The notes: generated from the sequence alone by a model not told the origin. Counted from the stretch's first letter, positions 34,951 through 44,054 are shown. The stretch is 64,000 bases of DNA from Citrifermentans bemidjiense Bem (GCF_000020725.1 NC_011146.1:62001-126000); one strand, 5' to 3'. Numbers and translations are program-made.

Positions 34951-37365
34951 ATGTCCAGGTGCAGCCTGAAAATAAAGATGAGCTTGGTCGTCTTCCTGCT
35001 GATTGGTACGGTGAGCTCGTGCGTTGCCGGCCTGGGACTGCTGTTTTTCATGCGGGAGTTCAAGGAGACCGTCGCCGCGCGGCAGTTCGCGGTGGTGAGC
35101 GCCATGGCGGGCGAGCTCGATGAAAAGATCCTGGCGGCGCAGCGCGAGCTGGTCGCGGTGGCGATGAGCATCCCGCCGGCCACGGGGAGAGATGCCGCGG
35201 CCATGCAGAGTTTCCTCGACCAACGCCTCGATCTGCACCAGGTGTTCAGCGACGGCACGGCTTTCTTCAGCGCCGACGGAAGGCTCGTAGCCTTCTCCCC
35301 GGGGCAGACCCCCGACATAGGCGACAATTTTTCCAAGCTCGATTTTTTGGCCGCCACGCTCAGATCCGGGAAGGCGCTGATTTCCGAACCTTTCCCGTCG
35401 CAGCGAAGGCGCGGGCATCAGGTGGTGATGTTCACCGTCCCGGTGCTGGGGGGGGGGGGGAGGATGATCGGAGTCCTGGGAGGACGCGTGGATCTTATGG
35501 AAGAAAACTTCCTGAGCCGCGTGGCGCACCTGAACCTCCAGGACGGCGGGGAATTCTTCCTCTTCAATCGGCAAAGGCAGATAGTCGCGCACCGCAATCA
35601 TGACAAGATCGGCAAGCCCATGCCGGCGAAGGGAATGCGGGAGCTTTTGGACCGGGCCATCGACGGATACCAGGGGAGCGGCGAGATGGATAACCCTGCC
35701 GGGTCGCCCTCGATCTACTCCTTCAAGAGGCTTCCCGCGCGCGGCTGGATATTGGCGGCGGAACGCCCCCTCTCCGAGGCGTACGCACCGATCTACCGCG
35801 CGCAGAAACTGGCGATCTTTAGCCTCGCTTTGCTGCTTCCTTTGGCCCTGATCACCGTTTGGCTCTTCGTCGGCCGCCTCACCGCGCCCTTGCAACTCTT
35901 CGCCGGGCGGGTGCGCGAGATAGGGGGGGATGCCGGCAAGTACCTCCCGGTACTGGTGAATAACAACGACGAGATCGGCGACCTGGCCCAGGCCTTCAAC
36001 GCCATGATGCAGGAACTGGTGATCAACAAGCGGTCGCTGGAAAGCGAGAAGGGGTTTGCCGTGCAGCTCTTGCAGCACTCGGCGGTCCCCTGTTTCGTCA
36101 TCGACGCCGAGCACCGGGTGATCATCTGGAACAGCGCCATGGAGGAGCTGACCGGCGTCGCCGCAGGGGCGCAGCTGGGGCAGATCGAACCTTGGCGCGC
36201 CTTCTACGACGAGCCGCGCCGCGTTCTGGCCGACATCGTGGTGGCGGGAACACTGTACGAGATGGCGGATCTCTATTGCTGCTACGCGGATTCCCCTCTC
36301 ATCCCCGAAGGGCTGCGGGCCGAGGGGTGGTACCGGCTCAAAGGGAAGCAGAGATACCTGGCCTTCGAGGCGGCTCCCATCCGGGACGCCGAGGGGAGGC
36401 TGATCGCCGCCATCCAGACCATGCAGGACATGACGCTTCGGGCCAACAACGAGGAGCAGTTGAGGGGGATGGTGGCGGCCATAGGGGAGAGCGAGGAGCG
36501 GTTCCGGCGCCTGGTGGAGCTTTCGCTGGACGGGATCGCCATCCTGGTCGGGCGCCGCTTCGTTTTCGTCAACCCGGCGGGGTGCGAGATGCTGGGGTAC
36601 CGCTCAAGCGACGAGCTGTTGGGGAAGGAGATGCGCGAATTCATCCAGCGGGATTCAGAGCAGCAGTTCCTGGAGCAGGCAACCTGCGCCGAGGAAACCG
36701 GCACCACCGCCCCCTGGATAGAGGAGCGGCTGTTGCGCCACGACCGGACCGCCGTGGAGGTGGAACTGGGGGTGGGTCCGTTCGTTTTCCGCGGTGAAAA
36801 CGCGCTGCAGGTCATCTTCAGGGATATCACCGAGAGAAAGCTCGCCAAAGCGAGGCTGGAGACCCTGGCCCACTACGACTCGCTGACCTCGCTCCCCAAC
36901 CGGGTGCTCTTCTTCGACCGGCTGCGCCACGCTGTATTCGAGGCGAAGCGCTACCAGCACCCGATGGCGCTCATGTTCCTGGATCTGGACAGCTTCAAGC
37001 AGGTGAACGACCGGCTGGGGCATGCGGCAGGGGACGCGGTGCTGGTGGAGGCGGGGTACCGGCTTAGGGAGTGCGTGCGGGCCTGCGACATGGTGGCCCG
37101 CATGGGCGGGGACGAGTTCACCATCATCCTCACCAAGATGGCGGACCGGCGGGACGCGTCCCTGGTGGCCGAGAGGGTGCTAGAGGCGTTCGCCCTCCCC
37201 TTCCTGGTGGAAGGGGAAAGCGCACAGGTGGGGGTGAGTATCGGGATCTGCGTCTATCCCGACTGCGACGCCGATCTGGACGGGATGGTGCGCTACGCGG
37301 ACTACGCCATGTACCAGGCCAAGCAGGACGGCAAGAACGTCTACCGCTTCCACTTGGGAGGCTAG
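34951..37365 (+). CDS. Membrane sensor diguanylate cyclase (Cache-HAMP-PAS-PAS-GGDEF)
   Basis: This 804-residue sensor has two transmembrane helices (about residues 8-32 and 290-312) flanking a periplasmic dCache-like domain. HAMP follows, then two PAS domains (about 375-500 and 525-635) and a GGDEF domain (about 645-802). The active motif is RMGGDEF (about 719). An intact RxxD inhibitory site (RACD) lies five residues before it, so the enzyme should be active and product-inhibited. The codons for residues 166-170 contain a run of 13 G (35448-35460). No EAL domain is present. It is paired with the upstream HD-GYP gene. Confidence 0.9.
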   Translation: MSRCSLKIKMSLVVFLLIGTVSSCVAGLGLLFFMREFKETVAARQFAVVSAMAGELDEKILAAQRELVAVAMSIPPATGRDAAAMQSFLDQRLDLHQVFSDGTAFFSADGRLVAFSPGQTPDIGDNFSKLDFLAATLRSGKALISEPFPSQRRRGHQVVMFTVPVLGGGGRMIGVLGGRVDLMEENFLSRVAHLNLQDGGEFFLFNRQRQIVAHRNHDKIGKPMPAKGMRELLDRAIDGYQGSGEMDNPAGSPSIYSFKRLPARGWILAAERPLSEAYAPIYRAQKLAIFSLALLLPLALITVWLFVGRLTAPLQLFAGRVREIGGDAGKYLPVLVNNNDEIGDLAQAFNAMMQELVINKRSLESEKGFAVQLLQHSAVPCFVIDAEHRVIIWNSAMEELTGVAAGAQLGQIEPWRAFYDEPRRVLADIVVAGTLYEMADLYCCYADSPLIPEGLRAEGWYRLKGKQRYLAFEAAPIRDAEGRLIAAIQTMQDMTLRANNEEQLRGMVAAIGESEERFRRLVELSLDGIAILVGRRFVFVNPAGCEMLGYRSSDELLGKEMREFIQRDSEQQFLEQATCAEETGTTAPWIEERLLRHDRTAVEVELGVGPFVFRGENALQVIFRDITERKLAKARLETLAHYDSLTSLPNRVLFFDRLRHAVFEAKRYQHPMALMFLDLDSFKQVNDRLGHAAGDAVLVEAGYRLRECVRACDMVARMGGDEFTIILTKMADRRDASLVAERVLEAFALPFLVEGESAQVGVSIGICVYPDCDADLDGMVRYADYAMYQAKQDGKNVYRFHLGG
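35448..35460 (+). repeat. Run of 13 G inside the diguanylate cyclase gene
   Basis: The run encodes the end of Leu and four Gly in the periplasmic sensor part (PVLGGGGRM). The frame is open at this length; a gain or loss of one G would truncate the protein before its HAMP and GGDEF domains. Confidence 0.9.
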
Positions 37366-37396
37366 CCGCTAAGAGGCGCCTGCGGGGCGATGGCGG

Positions 37397-38401
37397 CTAG
37401 CGCCTGAGCGCCTCCACGGCCGCCTCGTCGAGAGCATTCACCGTCTTCAGCTCCGTTTCGCTGCCGTCGCGCAAAATGCTCAGGGTGGCCGCGCAACCGG
37501 GTTCCGCCTTGGTGTAGCGCAAAAGTATCTGCCCCGCCTTTTCCAAAAGGTGATCGGTAGTTTCCCCCATGACCGCGGCAAGCGGACTCATCCCCTCGAC
37601 CCAGCGCAGGGTTGCCTCGCCGGGCTGAACGGCCCGTTCCAGGAGTTCGTTCTCCCCTTCGTTGCGGCCAAGGACCACCTTGGTCCGGGGCCCGATCCTG
37701 AAGTGCCGCCCGAGCTTGAGGAGCCGGAAGTCCCTCATGTTGAGCTCGTCCGAGTGGTCGAAGACGTCGCGAATCTTGCCGACGAAGGAGGGCTCGGTCA
37801 AGAGGCAGCCGCCGGCGGGGCAGGGGTAGTTCTTCACGTCCAACTCGGCCGCGAGCTCGAACTGCTCCTTCCTGGATCTCCCCTGGATGGAGAGGAGCTT
37901 CTCGCGGTCGACCCACCCTTCCTGCTCCGGGATGGTGGGCTGGAAGTGCTTAGCCGAGAGGGGGCGCAAAAGGAGCCCTTCGAGGCCGCTCTCTTTCTCG
38001 ATGATGCGCAGGGTGTCGCGGCGCTGGCTCATGGGGCGCTGTCCCAGAACCTCTCCGGTGAAGACGAAATCGGCGCCCGACTCCAGCATGTATTCCTTGG
38101 CCTTTTTCAAGAGGAAGATGCGGCAGTCGATGCAGGGGTTCATCCCTTTGCCGTGGCCGTGCTTGGGGTTTCTGACTACCTCGAGGTAGTCCGCCCCCTT
38201 GTGCATCACCTTGATGGGGATCTTGAACTCTTCCGCCACACGGACCGCCTCCGACTTGCAGCCGGCGTTCTTTCCGGTGCAGGTGCAAAAAGGGGAGGTG
38301 AAGTTGAGGGCCTCGACGGCGATCCCCTGGTCGAGGAGGACCTTGACCGCGAGGGTGGAATCGAGTCCGCCCGACAAAAGGGCTATGGCTTTTCTCTGCA
38401 T
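37397..38401 (-). CDS. PP-loop ATPase of the tRNA-thiolation (MnmA/ThiI-like) type
   Basis: This 334-residue protein begins with a PP-loop that adenylates its substrate (ALLSGGLDST, residues 7-16). It has paired Cys motifs (FCTCTGKNAGCKS; NPCIDC) and a further CPAGGC. The N-terminal half (1-200) resembles MnmA/ThiI-like sulfur-insertion enzymes. The C-terminal part (about 240-334) is an extra domain I cannot name with certainty. The likely role is thiolation of a tRNA base, but the specific base is not clear. It lies alone on the minus strand with a long repeat field upstream. Confidence 0.75.
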   Translation of the reverse strand: MQRKAIALLSGGLDSTLAVKVLLDQGIAVEALNFTSPFCTCTGKNAGCKSEAVRVAEEFKIPIKVMHKGADYLEVVRNPKHGHGKGMNPCIDCRIFLLKKAKEYMLESGADFVFTGEVLGQRPMSQRRDTLRIIEKESGLEGLLLRPLSAKHFQPTIPEQEGWVDREKLLSIQGRSRKEQFELAAELDVKNYPCPAGGCLLTEPSFVGKIRDVFDHSDELNMRDFRLLKLGRHFRIGPRTKVVLGRNEGENELLERAVQPGEATLRWVEGMSPLAAVMGETTDHLLEKAGQILLRYTKAEPGCAATLSILRDGSETELKTVNALDEAAVEALRR

Positions 38402-38412
38402 GTAAACTCCTG

Positions 38413-38960
38413 AAAATCAATTGACAATTGACGATTGACAATTGACAACGATGTTAGGCCGACTGATGAAGCGGCGGCGGCGAAGAAACGGTGAATCAAT
38501 TGACAATTGACAATTGACGATTGACAACGGGTTAGGCCGAGTCGCAGACGACGGCGACGAAGAAACGGTGAATCAATTGACAATTGACGATTGACAATTG
38601 ACAACGGGTTAGACCGAGTCGCAGCAGCGACGGCGATTAAACTATCCAGTACTGACAACGCGGCTGGAGATGAAGCAGTCGACGCGTCACAGAAGCGGCG
38701 GCGGACTTCGCAGCATGCATTGTCAATTGTCAATTGTCAATCGTCAATTGGTTTTAAGACGGGCAGTTACTGGCAACGCGGCTGGAAATTCGAGGGGGAA
38801 GAGGGTCAGCGTTCAGTTCCGCTTTTTCAAAATGTTATCCGAGTTTGAGGCTCCATTGTATATGGCGACTGCCGCTACGAGTCTTCGCAGCATGCCATTG
38901 TCAATTGTCAATTGTCAATTGCTTTTGAGCTTGTCCGTTGTCAATTGTCAATTGTTTTAG
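38413..38960. repeat. Field of TTGACAA heptamer repeats in direct and inverted arrays
   Basis: Arrays of TCAATTGACAATTGAC begin at 38416, 38495 and 38572, spaced 77-79 bases, each followed by GTTAGGCCGA/GTTAGACCGA-type sequence. Reverse-oriented arrays (ATTGTCAATTGTCAATTG) begin near 38718, 38898 and 38938. ACTGACAACGCGGCTGGA (38653) and ACTGGCAACGCGGCTGGA (38769) with CTTCGCAGCATGC (38706, 38884) form a second direct repeat. I see no gene in the 617 bases between the PP-loop gene and the GspE-like gene. Confidence 0.85.
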
Positions 38961-39018
38961 AAAGTGTTTTCAGGTACATTTCCCAGGCACCGCCATCTGC
39001 AGCATCTGGAGGTAGGCA

Positions 39019-40677
39019 ATGAACGGGCTTGTCAAAGAAGGATCCATCGGCGAGATCCTTTTCAAATCGCAGATCATCACGGAGCAGGAACTGAGCGCGG
39101 CGCTCGAAGAGCAGAAGGTCTCGGGGTGCCGGGTGGGCGAGGCGCTGGTCCGTCTGGGGGTGGTTGCCCAGGAGGATATCGACTGGGCGCTCGCCAACCA
39201 GCTGAACATCCCCTATGTGCGGCTCAAGAAGGAAAACATCGATCCCGCCGCGGTGGCGAAGGTCCCGGGACAACTGGCCCGGCGCTACAGCCTCTGCCCC
39301 ATCTTCCTTTCCGGCAGCGAACTCTCCATCGCCATGGCGGACCCCCTGAACAAGGAGGCGGTCGAAGAGATCACCCGGGTGACCGGCTGCCAGATCAGCA
39401 TCTCGGTGGGGCTCATCCGCGAGATCCGCGAGATGCACGACGCCATGTACGGCCCGGACCAGAACCTCCCGGAACTGGGATTCAGCTCCGGGCACTTCCC
39501 CGCCAAGGTCCTCTCCGCCATCAACGCCGACCTTTCCGGCGCCATGCTCCTCAACCACCTTCTCTTGCGCGTGGTACAGAAGAAGTTCGCCTCGGTAGCA
39601 CTCCAGCCGCTGGGGGACCAGGTGCGGGTGCTGGCGCGCGGCGAAGGTAGGACGTCCGAGTTAGGCAAGCTCTCCGCGACCCACTACGGGCGGCTCACCG
39701 AGCGCATCCGCCGCCTCTCAGGCATCGGCGGCGCCGAGGAGAACCCCTCCAGCGGCATCTTGACCTTCATCTGGCAGGGGAAAAGGATCCCGTTCCAGAC
39801 CCTGGTGATGCCCGGCAACGGAGGGGATTACCTCACCTTGAAGCTCCACGTCGGCGCGCCGAAAATCTCGGAGCTGGACGACCTCGGTGTCTCCGCCGGG
39901 AAACGCGCGGACCTGAAGGCGCTCTGCTCGGAAAAGGAGGGGCTGGTCCTCTTCACCGGGCGCGACCCGGAAGAGCGGAGCCGGCTCATCGACCTGTTCC
40001 TGGATGCCTGCGATCACGCCGACCGCACCGTCATTTTGGTGGGGGAAAGGCTTGGTCGCGGCAGGGACCGCTGGCCGCGGCTGCCGGCGGGAAGATGCGG
40101 CGCGGACGATACCGCAAAGGTGGTGTCGGCGGCCCTGGAGCATGACCCGGACACCCTGGTGATCGAGGACGTCACGGAACTTGCCTCCTTCATAGCGGCG
40201 AGCAAGGCGGTGATGCGGGGGAAGCTGGTGGTGGCGGGGATGTCCCAGGGGAACAAGGGGGCGGTGTTGAAGCAGCTCCTGTACCTCTCCCAGAAGAACT
40301 TCCTGATACCGACCCACCTGAAAGGGGTGGTTTCCTTGAAGTGCGTGCTGCTCCTTTGCCCGGAGTGCAAGAAGCAGTACACGCCTGCCGCAGACGAGCT
40401 GGCGGCCTTGCGGCTTAAGGCGACGGCGCCGGAGTATTTCCGCCCGACCGGCTGTCCCTCCTGCGACCAGACAGGCTATAGCGGTAAGAAATACCTCCTG
40501 GACGTGATCCGGTTCGACCAGGGGCTCCTGGAGGCGTTCGAGGTGATCCGCGATTCCGACGAGATCATCCGCCACCTCAAAGACAACGGCTACCGGGGCA
40601 TCGGCGAAGAAGGGGCCGAGCTCCTGGAGCGGGGAGAAATATCCCCGGGCGAGTACGTCGCTTCCATACTACTGTAA
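39019..40677 (+). CDS. GspE/PilB-like protein with degenerate ATPase domain
   Basis: The 552-residue protein has the N-terminal domain of type II secretion and type IV pilus ATPases (residues 1-140, IGEILFKSQIITEQELSAAL). A region with the fold layout of the GspE core follows, and then the tetracysteine zinc site (CPEC near 450, CPSC near 482). Where a Walker A GPTGSGKT is expected it reads LFTGRDPEERSR, and the Walker B region is DTLVIEDV. ATP hydrolysis is therefore unlikely. It lies 12 bases upstream of an intact PilT-like gene and may act with it as a regulatory or scaffold partner. Confidence 0.82.
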   Translation: MNGLVKEGSIGEILFKSQIITEQELSAALEEQKVSGCRVGEALVRLGVVAQEDIDWALANQLNIPYVRLKKENIDPAAVAKVPGQLARRYSLCPIFLSGSELSIAMADPLNKEAVEEITRVTGCQISISVGLIREIREMHDAMYGPDQNLPELGFSSGHFPAKVLSAINADLSGAMLLNHLLLRVVQKKFASVALQPLGDQVRVLARGEGRTSELGKLSATHYGRLTERIRRLSGIGGAEENPSSGILTFIWQGKRIPFQTLVMPGNGGDYLTLKLHVGAPKISELDDLGVSAGKRADLKALCSEKEGLVLFTGRDPEERSRLIDLFLDACDHADRTVILVGERLGRGRDRWPRLPAGRCGADDTAKVVSAALEHDPDTLVIEDVTELASFIAASKAVMRGKLVVAGMSQGNKGAVLKQLLYLSQKNFLIPTHLKGVVSLKCVLLLCPECKKQYTPAADELAALRLKATAPEYFRPTGCPSCDQTGYSGKKYLLDVIRFDQGLLEAFEVIRDSDEIIRHLKDNGYRGIGEEGAELLERGEISPGEYVASILL

Positions 40678-40689
40678 CGGAGAAGAGAC

Positions 40690-41763
40690 ATGGCAAGGAT
40701 TGACGCACTGTTCAAGCTGTTGCACGAGGCCGGGGCCTCCGACCTGCACCTTTCCGCCGGATCCCCGCCGATCTTCCGTTTGCGCGGCGAGATGGAGCGG
40801 CAGAACTTCAAGTCGCTCGGGCACGAGGAGCTGAAGGCGCTCCTTTACGAGATCCTGACCCCGAAGCAGCGCGAGACCTTCGAGGAGAAGCACGACCTCG
40901 ACTTCGCCTACTCGGTACCGGGCCTGGCGCGCTTCCGCGGCAACTTCATGATGCAGCACCGTGGGATCGCGGCGGTGTTCCGCATCATTCCGACCAAGAT
41001 ACTTTCTGCCGACGAGCTGGGGCTTCCGGAAGGGATCCGCAATCTGACCAAGCTCAGGAAGGGGCTGGTGCTGGTCACCGGTCCCACGGGGAGCGGCAAG
41101 TCCACGACGCTCGCCGCCATGATAGACCTGATCAACATCACCAGGAGGGAGCACATCCTGACGCTGGAGGACCCGCTGGAGTTCATCCACGAAAACAAGA
41201 TGTCCCTTTTCAACCAGCGCCAGATTGGCGAGCACTCCGAGAGCTTCGCCAGCGCGCTGAGGGCGGCGCTAAGGGAAGACCCGGACGTGATCCTGGTGGG
41301 CGAGATGCGGGACCTCGAGACCATCGCCCTCGCCATGAGCGCCGCTGAGACGGGGCACCTGGTGTTCGGCACCCTGCACACCAGTTCCGCCGCGAAGACC
41401 GTGGACAGGATCATCGACGTCTTCCCCAAGGACGGGCAGGAGCAGGTGCGCGCCATCCTTTCTGAGTCGCTCCGGGGGGTGGTCTGCCAGCAGCTGTTGA
41501 AGACCGCCGACGGCAAGGGGAGGGCGGCCGCGCAGGAGATCATGGTCTGGAACGCCGCCATCGGGAACCTGATCCGGGAAGGTAAGACCTTCCAGATCCC
41601 CTCCATCATGCAGACCGGCAGAAAGGATGGGATGCAGCTCATGGACCAGCACATCCTCGACCTGTTGAAGACCAAGAAAATCGCACCCGAGGAGGCGTAC
41701 CGCTGCTGCACTGACAAGAGGCAGTTCGAGCAGTACCTCCCGAACAAGCCGGCGGAGCAGTAG
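40690..41763 (+). CDS. PilT-like type IV pilus retraction ATPase
   Basis: This 357-residue hexameric secretion-type ATPase has an N-terminal PAS-like domain (ASDLHLSAGSPPIFRLRG), Walker A GPTGSGKST (about residues 131-139), the Asp box (TLEDPLEFIH), Walker B (DPDVILVGEMRD), a His box (ETGHLVFGTLHTSSA) and the PilT-type C-terminal stretch ending DGMQLMDQHI. All catalytic motifs are intact. It lies between the degenerate GspE-like gene and an aminotransferase gene, away from other pilus genes, so it is probably one of several PilT paralogues. No symbol is given for that reason. Confidence 0.9.
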   Translation: MARIDALFKLLHEAGASDLHLSAGSPPIFRLRGEMERQNFKSLGHEELKALLYEILTPKQRETFEEKHDLDFAYSVPGLARFRGNFMMQHRGIAAVFRIIPTKILSADELGLPEGIRNLTKLRKGLVLVTGPTGSGKSTTLAAMIDLINITRREHILTLEDPLEFIHENKMSLFNQRQIGEHSESFASALRAALREDPDVILVGEMRDLETIALAMSAAETGHLVFGTLHTSSAAKTVDRIIDVFPKDGQEQVRAILSESLRGVVCQQLLKTADGKGRAAAQEIMVWNAAIGNLIREGKTFQIPSIMQTGRKDGMQLMDQHILDLLKTKKIAPEEAYRCCTDKRQFEQYLPNKPAEQ

Positions 41764-41766
41764 CCG

Positions 41767-42936
41767 GTGCGTTTCCCCGTTTCGCCGCTGATCGCGGGCG
41801 TGCATCCGCCTCCCATCTCGGAGGTGAAGAGTTGGATCGCCGGCGCCCCCGCCGGGCTTCCCCTCATCGATCTCTGCCAGGCCATACCCGACTACCCCCC
41901 GCCGCGGGAGCTCACCGACCACCTGGCGGAAGTGATGCTCGACCCGCACACCTCGCGCTACAGCATCGACGAGGGGCTTCCCGAGGTGCGGGAGGCGATC
42001 TGCGGCGGTTACCGCGAGCTCTACGGCGCCTGCATCGATCCCTCCCAGCTCATCCTCACCATCGGCGCCAGCCAGGCCTTCTGGCTCGCCATGGTGACGC
42101 TCTGCCGTGCCGGGGACGAGGTCATCGTCCAGCTCCCCGCCTACTTCGACCACCCGATGGCGCTCGAGGTGCTCGGCATCCGTTGCGTCTACGCCCCGTT
42201 CGAGGAGGCGAGGGGCGGGCTCCCCAGTGTCGCCGCCATAGCCTCCCTGATCACGGAGAAGACCCGCGCCATCCTGCTGGTCACTCCCAGTAACCCCACC
42301 GGCGCCGTGATATCGCCCGAGACCGTGCGCGAACTGCACCGCCTCGCCGTCTCCCGCGACATCGCCCTGGTGCTGGACGAGACCTACAACAGCTTCATCA
42401 CGGGGGGCGTCCGTCCCCACGACCTGTTCCAGGAGCCGAACTGGGGAGACCACTTCGTCCATATCGCCTCCTTCGGCAAGACCTTTGCGCTCACCGGCTA
42501 CCGCGCCGGGATGCTGGCCGCGTCTGAGGAATTCATCCGCCACGCGCTGAAGGCGCAGGACACCATGGCGGTATGCCAGCCGCGCGTCGCACAGCACGCG
42601 GTGAAGTACGGCTTCGAGCGCCTTTCGGGATGGGTCGCCGAGAACCGGGTCATGATGGAGAGAAGGCACGAGGTGTTCCGTGCCGAATTCGAGAAGCCCG
42701 GCAACGCCTTTAAGCTGGTGGCGAGCGGACCCTTCTTCGGCTGGGTGCGGCATCCGCTGCCGAAAGCCACGGGGAGAGAGGTCGCCAGGCGCCTGGTGGA
42801 GGAAGCGGGGATCCTGCTGCTGCCGGGGGAGGTGTTCGGGCCGGGGCTGGAGGGGTATCTGAGGCTCGCCTTCGGCAACATCAGGGAGGAGACCATACCC
42901 GAGGCGGTGGCGCGGTTCAGGGAATTCAATCCGTAA
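41767..42936 (+). CDS. PLP-dependent aminotransferase, class I/II
   Basis: This 389-residue fold-type I aminotransferase shows VTPSNPTGAVIS, the PLP Asp region (LVLDETYNSF), the Schiff-base Lys in ASFGKTFALTGYRAG and the phosphate/carboxylate Arg in LRLAFGNI. The GTG start is three bases after the pilT-like stop, so it is read from the same transcript. The substrate cannot be deduced; the family includes aspartate and aromatic aminotransferases. Confidence 0.87.
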   Translation: MRFPVSPLIAGVHPPPISEVKSWIAGAPAGLPLIDLCQAIPDYPPPRELTDHLAEVMLDPHTSRYSIDEGLPEVREAICGGYRELYGACIDPSQLILTIGASQAFWLAMVTLCRAGDEVIVQLPAYFDHPMALEVLGIRCVYAPFEEARGGLPSVAAIASLITEKTRAILLVTPSNPTGAVISPETVRELHRLAVSRDIALVLDETYNSFITGGVRPHDLFQEPNWGDHFVHIASFGKTFALTGYRAGMLAASEEFIRHALKAQDTMAVCQPRVAQHAVKYGFERLSGWVAENRVMMERRHEVFRAEFEKPGNAFKLVASGPFFGWVRHPLPKATGREVARRLVEEAGILLLPGEVFGPGLEGYLRLAFGNIREETIPEAVARFREFNP

Positions 42937-42984
42937 AAAAATTGGCAAGGAGAACATCTTAGGCGTTCTGAGAGACCTTGAAAG

Positions 42985-43035
42985 AAAAGGGGACAGGCTA
43001 CTTTTTGATTCGAAAAAGTAGCCTGTCCCCCTTTT
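42985..43035. repeat. GGGGACAGGCTACTTTTT palindrome, copy 1
   Basis: AAAAGGGGACAGGCTACTTT on the left pairs with its reverse complement on the right around GATTCG. A near-identical copy lies at 43163-43216. Each could act as a terminator. Confidence 0.85.
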
Positions 43036-43162
43036 GAAGGAGAACATCTGAAGACTCCAGAAAGCACCTGTAATTACAGAGAAAACCTCACACGGAAGAC
43101 CATTAGCCACGGGGATAATGTGAAAAGACGCGGAAACACTGAGAAAAACTGAAGCATCGACT

Positions 43163-43216
43163 AAAAGGGGACAGGCTACTTTTCCATCTGAAAAAGTAGC
43201 CTGTCCCCTTTTTTTT
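43163..43216. repeat. GGGGACAGGCTACTTTT palindrome, copy 2
   Basis: The arms match those of copy 1, with TCCATCTG as loop and eight T at the right end. It ends at the stop of the minus-strand hydrolase gene and could terminate plus-strand transcription. Confidence 0.85.
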
Positions 43217-44054
43217 AAATGGCTTCCTGCATGAAGTCGATGAGGCCGTCGTTCACTTCCTCGGCATGGGTCCAGTTGAGGCCGTGGGGGGCTCCGGCTA
43301 CCACTATCAACCGGCTCCCCTCGACGGCCTCATGGGTTCTGCTGCCGGTCGCGGCAAAGGGAAGGATGCGGTCGTCGTCACCGTGCATCACCAGGGTCGG
43401 GATGCGAATCCGCACCAAGTCGTCCCTGAAGTCGGTAAGCCAGGAGTCGACACAGGCCAGGGTCCCTATCGGCGAGGCGGCCGCGGCTATGCTCCAGGAG
43501 AGCCGCAGCAGCTCCTCGCTCACCTTCTTGCCGCCAAAGGCATGCACGTTGTAGAAATTGGACAGGAAGCTGGTCAGAAAGGATGGACGGTCGGCCCTGA
43601 TGGCCTGCTTGATCTCCTCGAAAATACCGGCATCGAGCCCCGCCGCATTGTCCGCGGCCTTGCGCAAAAAGGGGGTCACCGCGGCCATGAAGACCGCCTT
43701 TTGCACCCGCTCGGTCCCGTACCGCCCCAGGTAGTGCGCCACTTCTCCTCCACCCATCGAAAAACCGACCAGCACCGCTTTCCTCAGGTCGAGCCGGGTC
43801 ATCAGCGCATGCAGGTCGTCCGCGAGGGTGTCGTAGTCATAGCCGGAGCCGGGCCTGCTCGACTGGCCGAACCCGCGCCGGTCGTAGGCGATGACCCGGA
43901 AACCGGCCTTCAGCAGCGCGGGGACCTGCCTCTCCCACGACCTGCTGCTGAGCGGCCAGCCGTGGATCAGCACCACCGGCTGCCCCTCTCCCATGTCTTC
44001 GTAATAGAGATCGATGTTGCAGGAGTTTTCCTTTCCCACCGTGATGTAGTTCAT
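43215..44054 (-). CDS. Alpha/beta hydrolase (non-haem chloroperoxidase/arylesterase-like)
   Basis: This 279-residue cytoplasmic hydrolase has an oxyanion-hole motif (LIHGWPLSS), nucleophile Ser in GFSMGGGE, acid Asp in HGDDDRILP and catalytic His in GAPHGLNWTH. The arrangement is typical of the cofactor-free haloperoxidase or arylesterase group. The natural substrate is unknown. No signal peptide is visible. It is transcribed opposite to its neighbours and is followed by the palindromic repeats. Confidence 0.88.
   Translation of the reverse strand: MNYITVGKENSCNIDLYYEDMGEGQPVVLIHGWPLSSRSWERQVPALLKAGFRVIAYDRRGFGQSSRPGSGYDYDTLADDLHALMTRLDLRKAVLVGFSMGGGEVAHYLGRYGTERVQKAVFMAAVTPFLRKAADNAAGLDAGIFEEIKQAIRADRPSFLTSFLSNFYNVHAFGGKKVSEELLRLSWSIAAAASPIGTLACVDSWLTDFRDDLVRIRIPTLVMHGDDDRILPFAATGSRTHEAVEGSRLIVVAGAPHGLNWTHAEEVNDGLIDFMQEAI

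Noticed and set aside
33868-36114. Long open frame on the minus strand opposite the HD-GYP and diguanylate cyclase genes
   Set aside because: It spans two well-supported plus-strand genes, has low-complexity His/Val/Leu-rich translation and no recognisable domain. High GC creates such shadow frames.
38413-38960. Possible CRISPR array
   Set aside because: The repeats are heptamer tandems in both orientations with repeated spacers. A CRISPR array has one orientation and unique spacers, and no cas gene is present.
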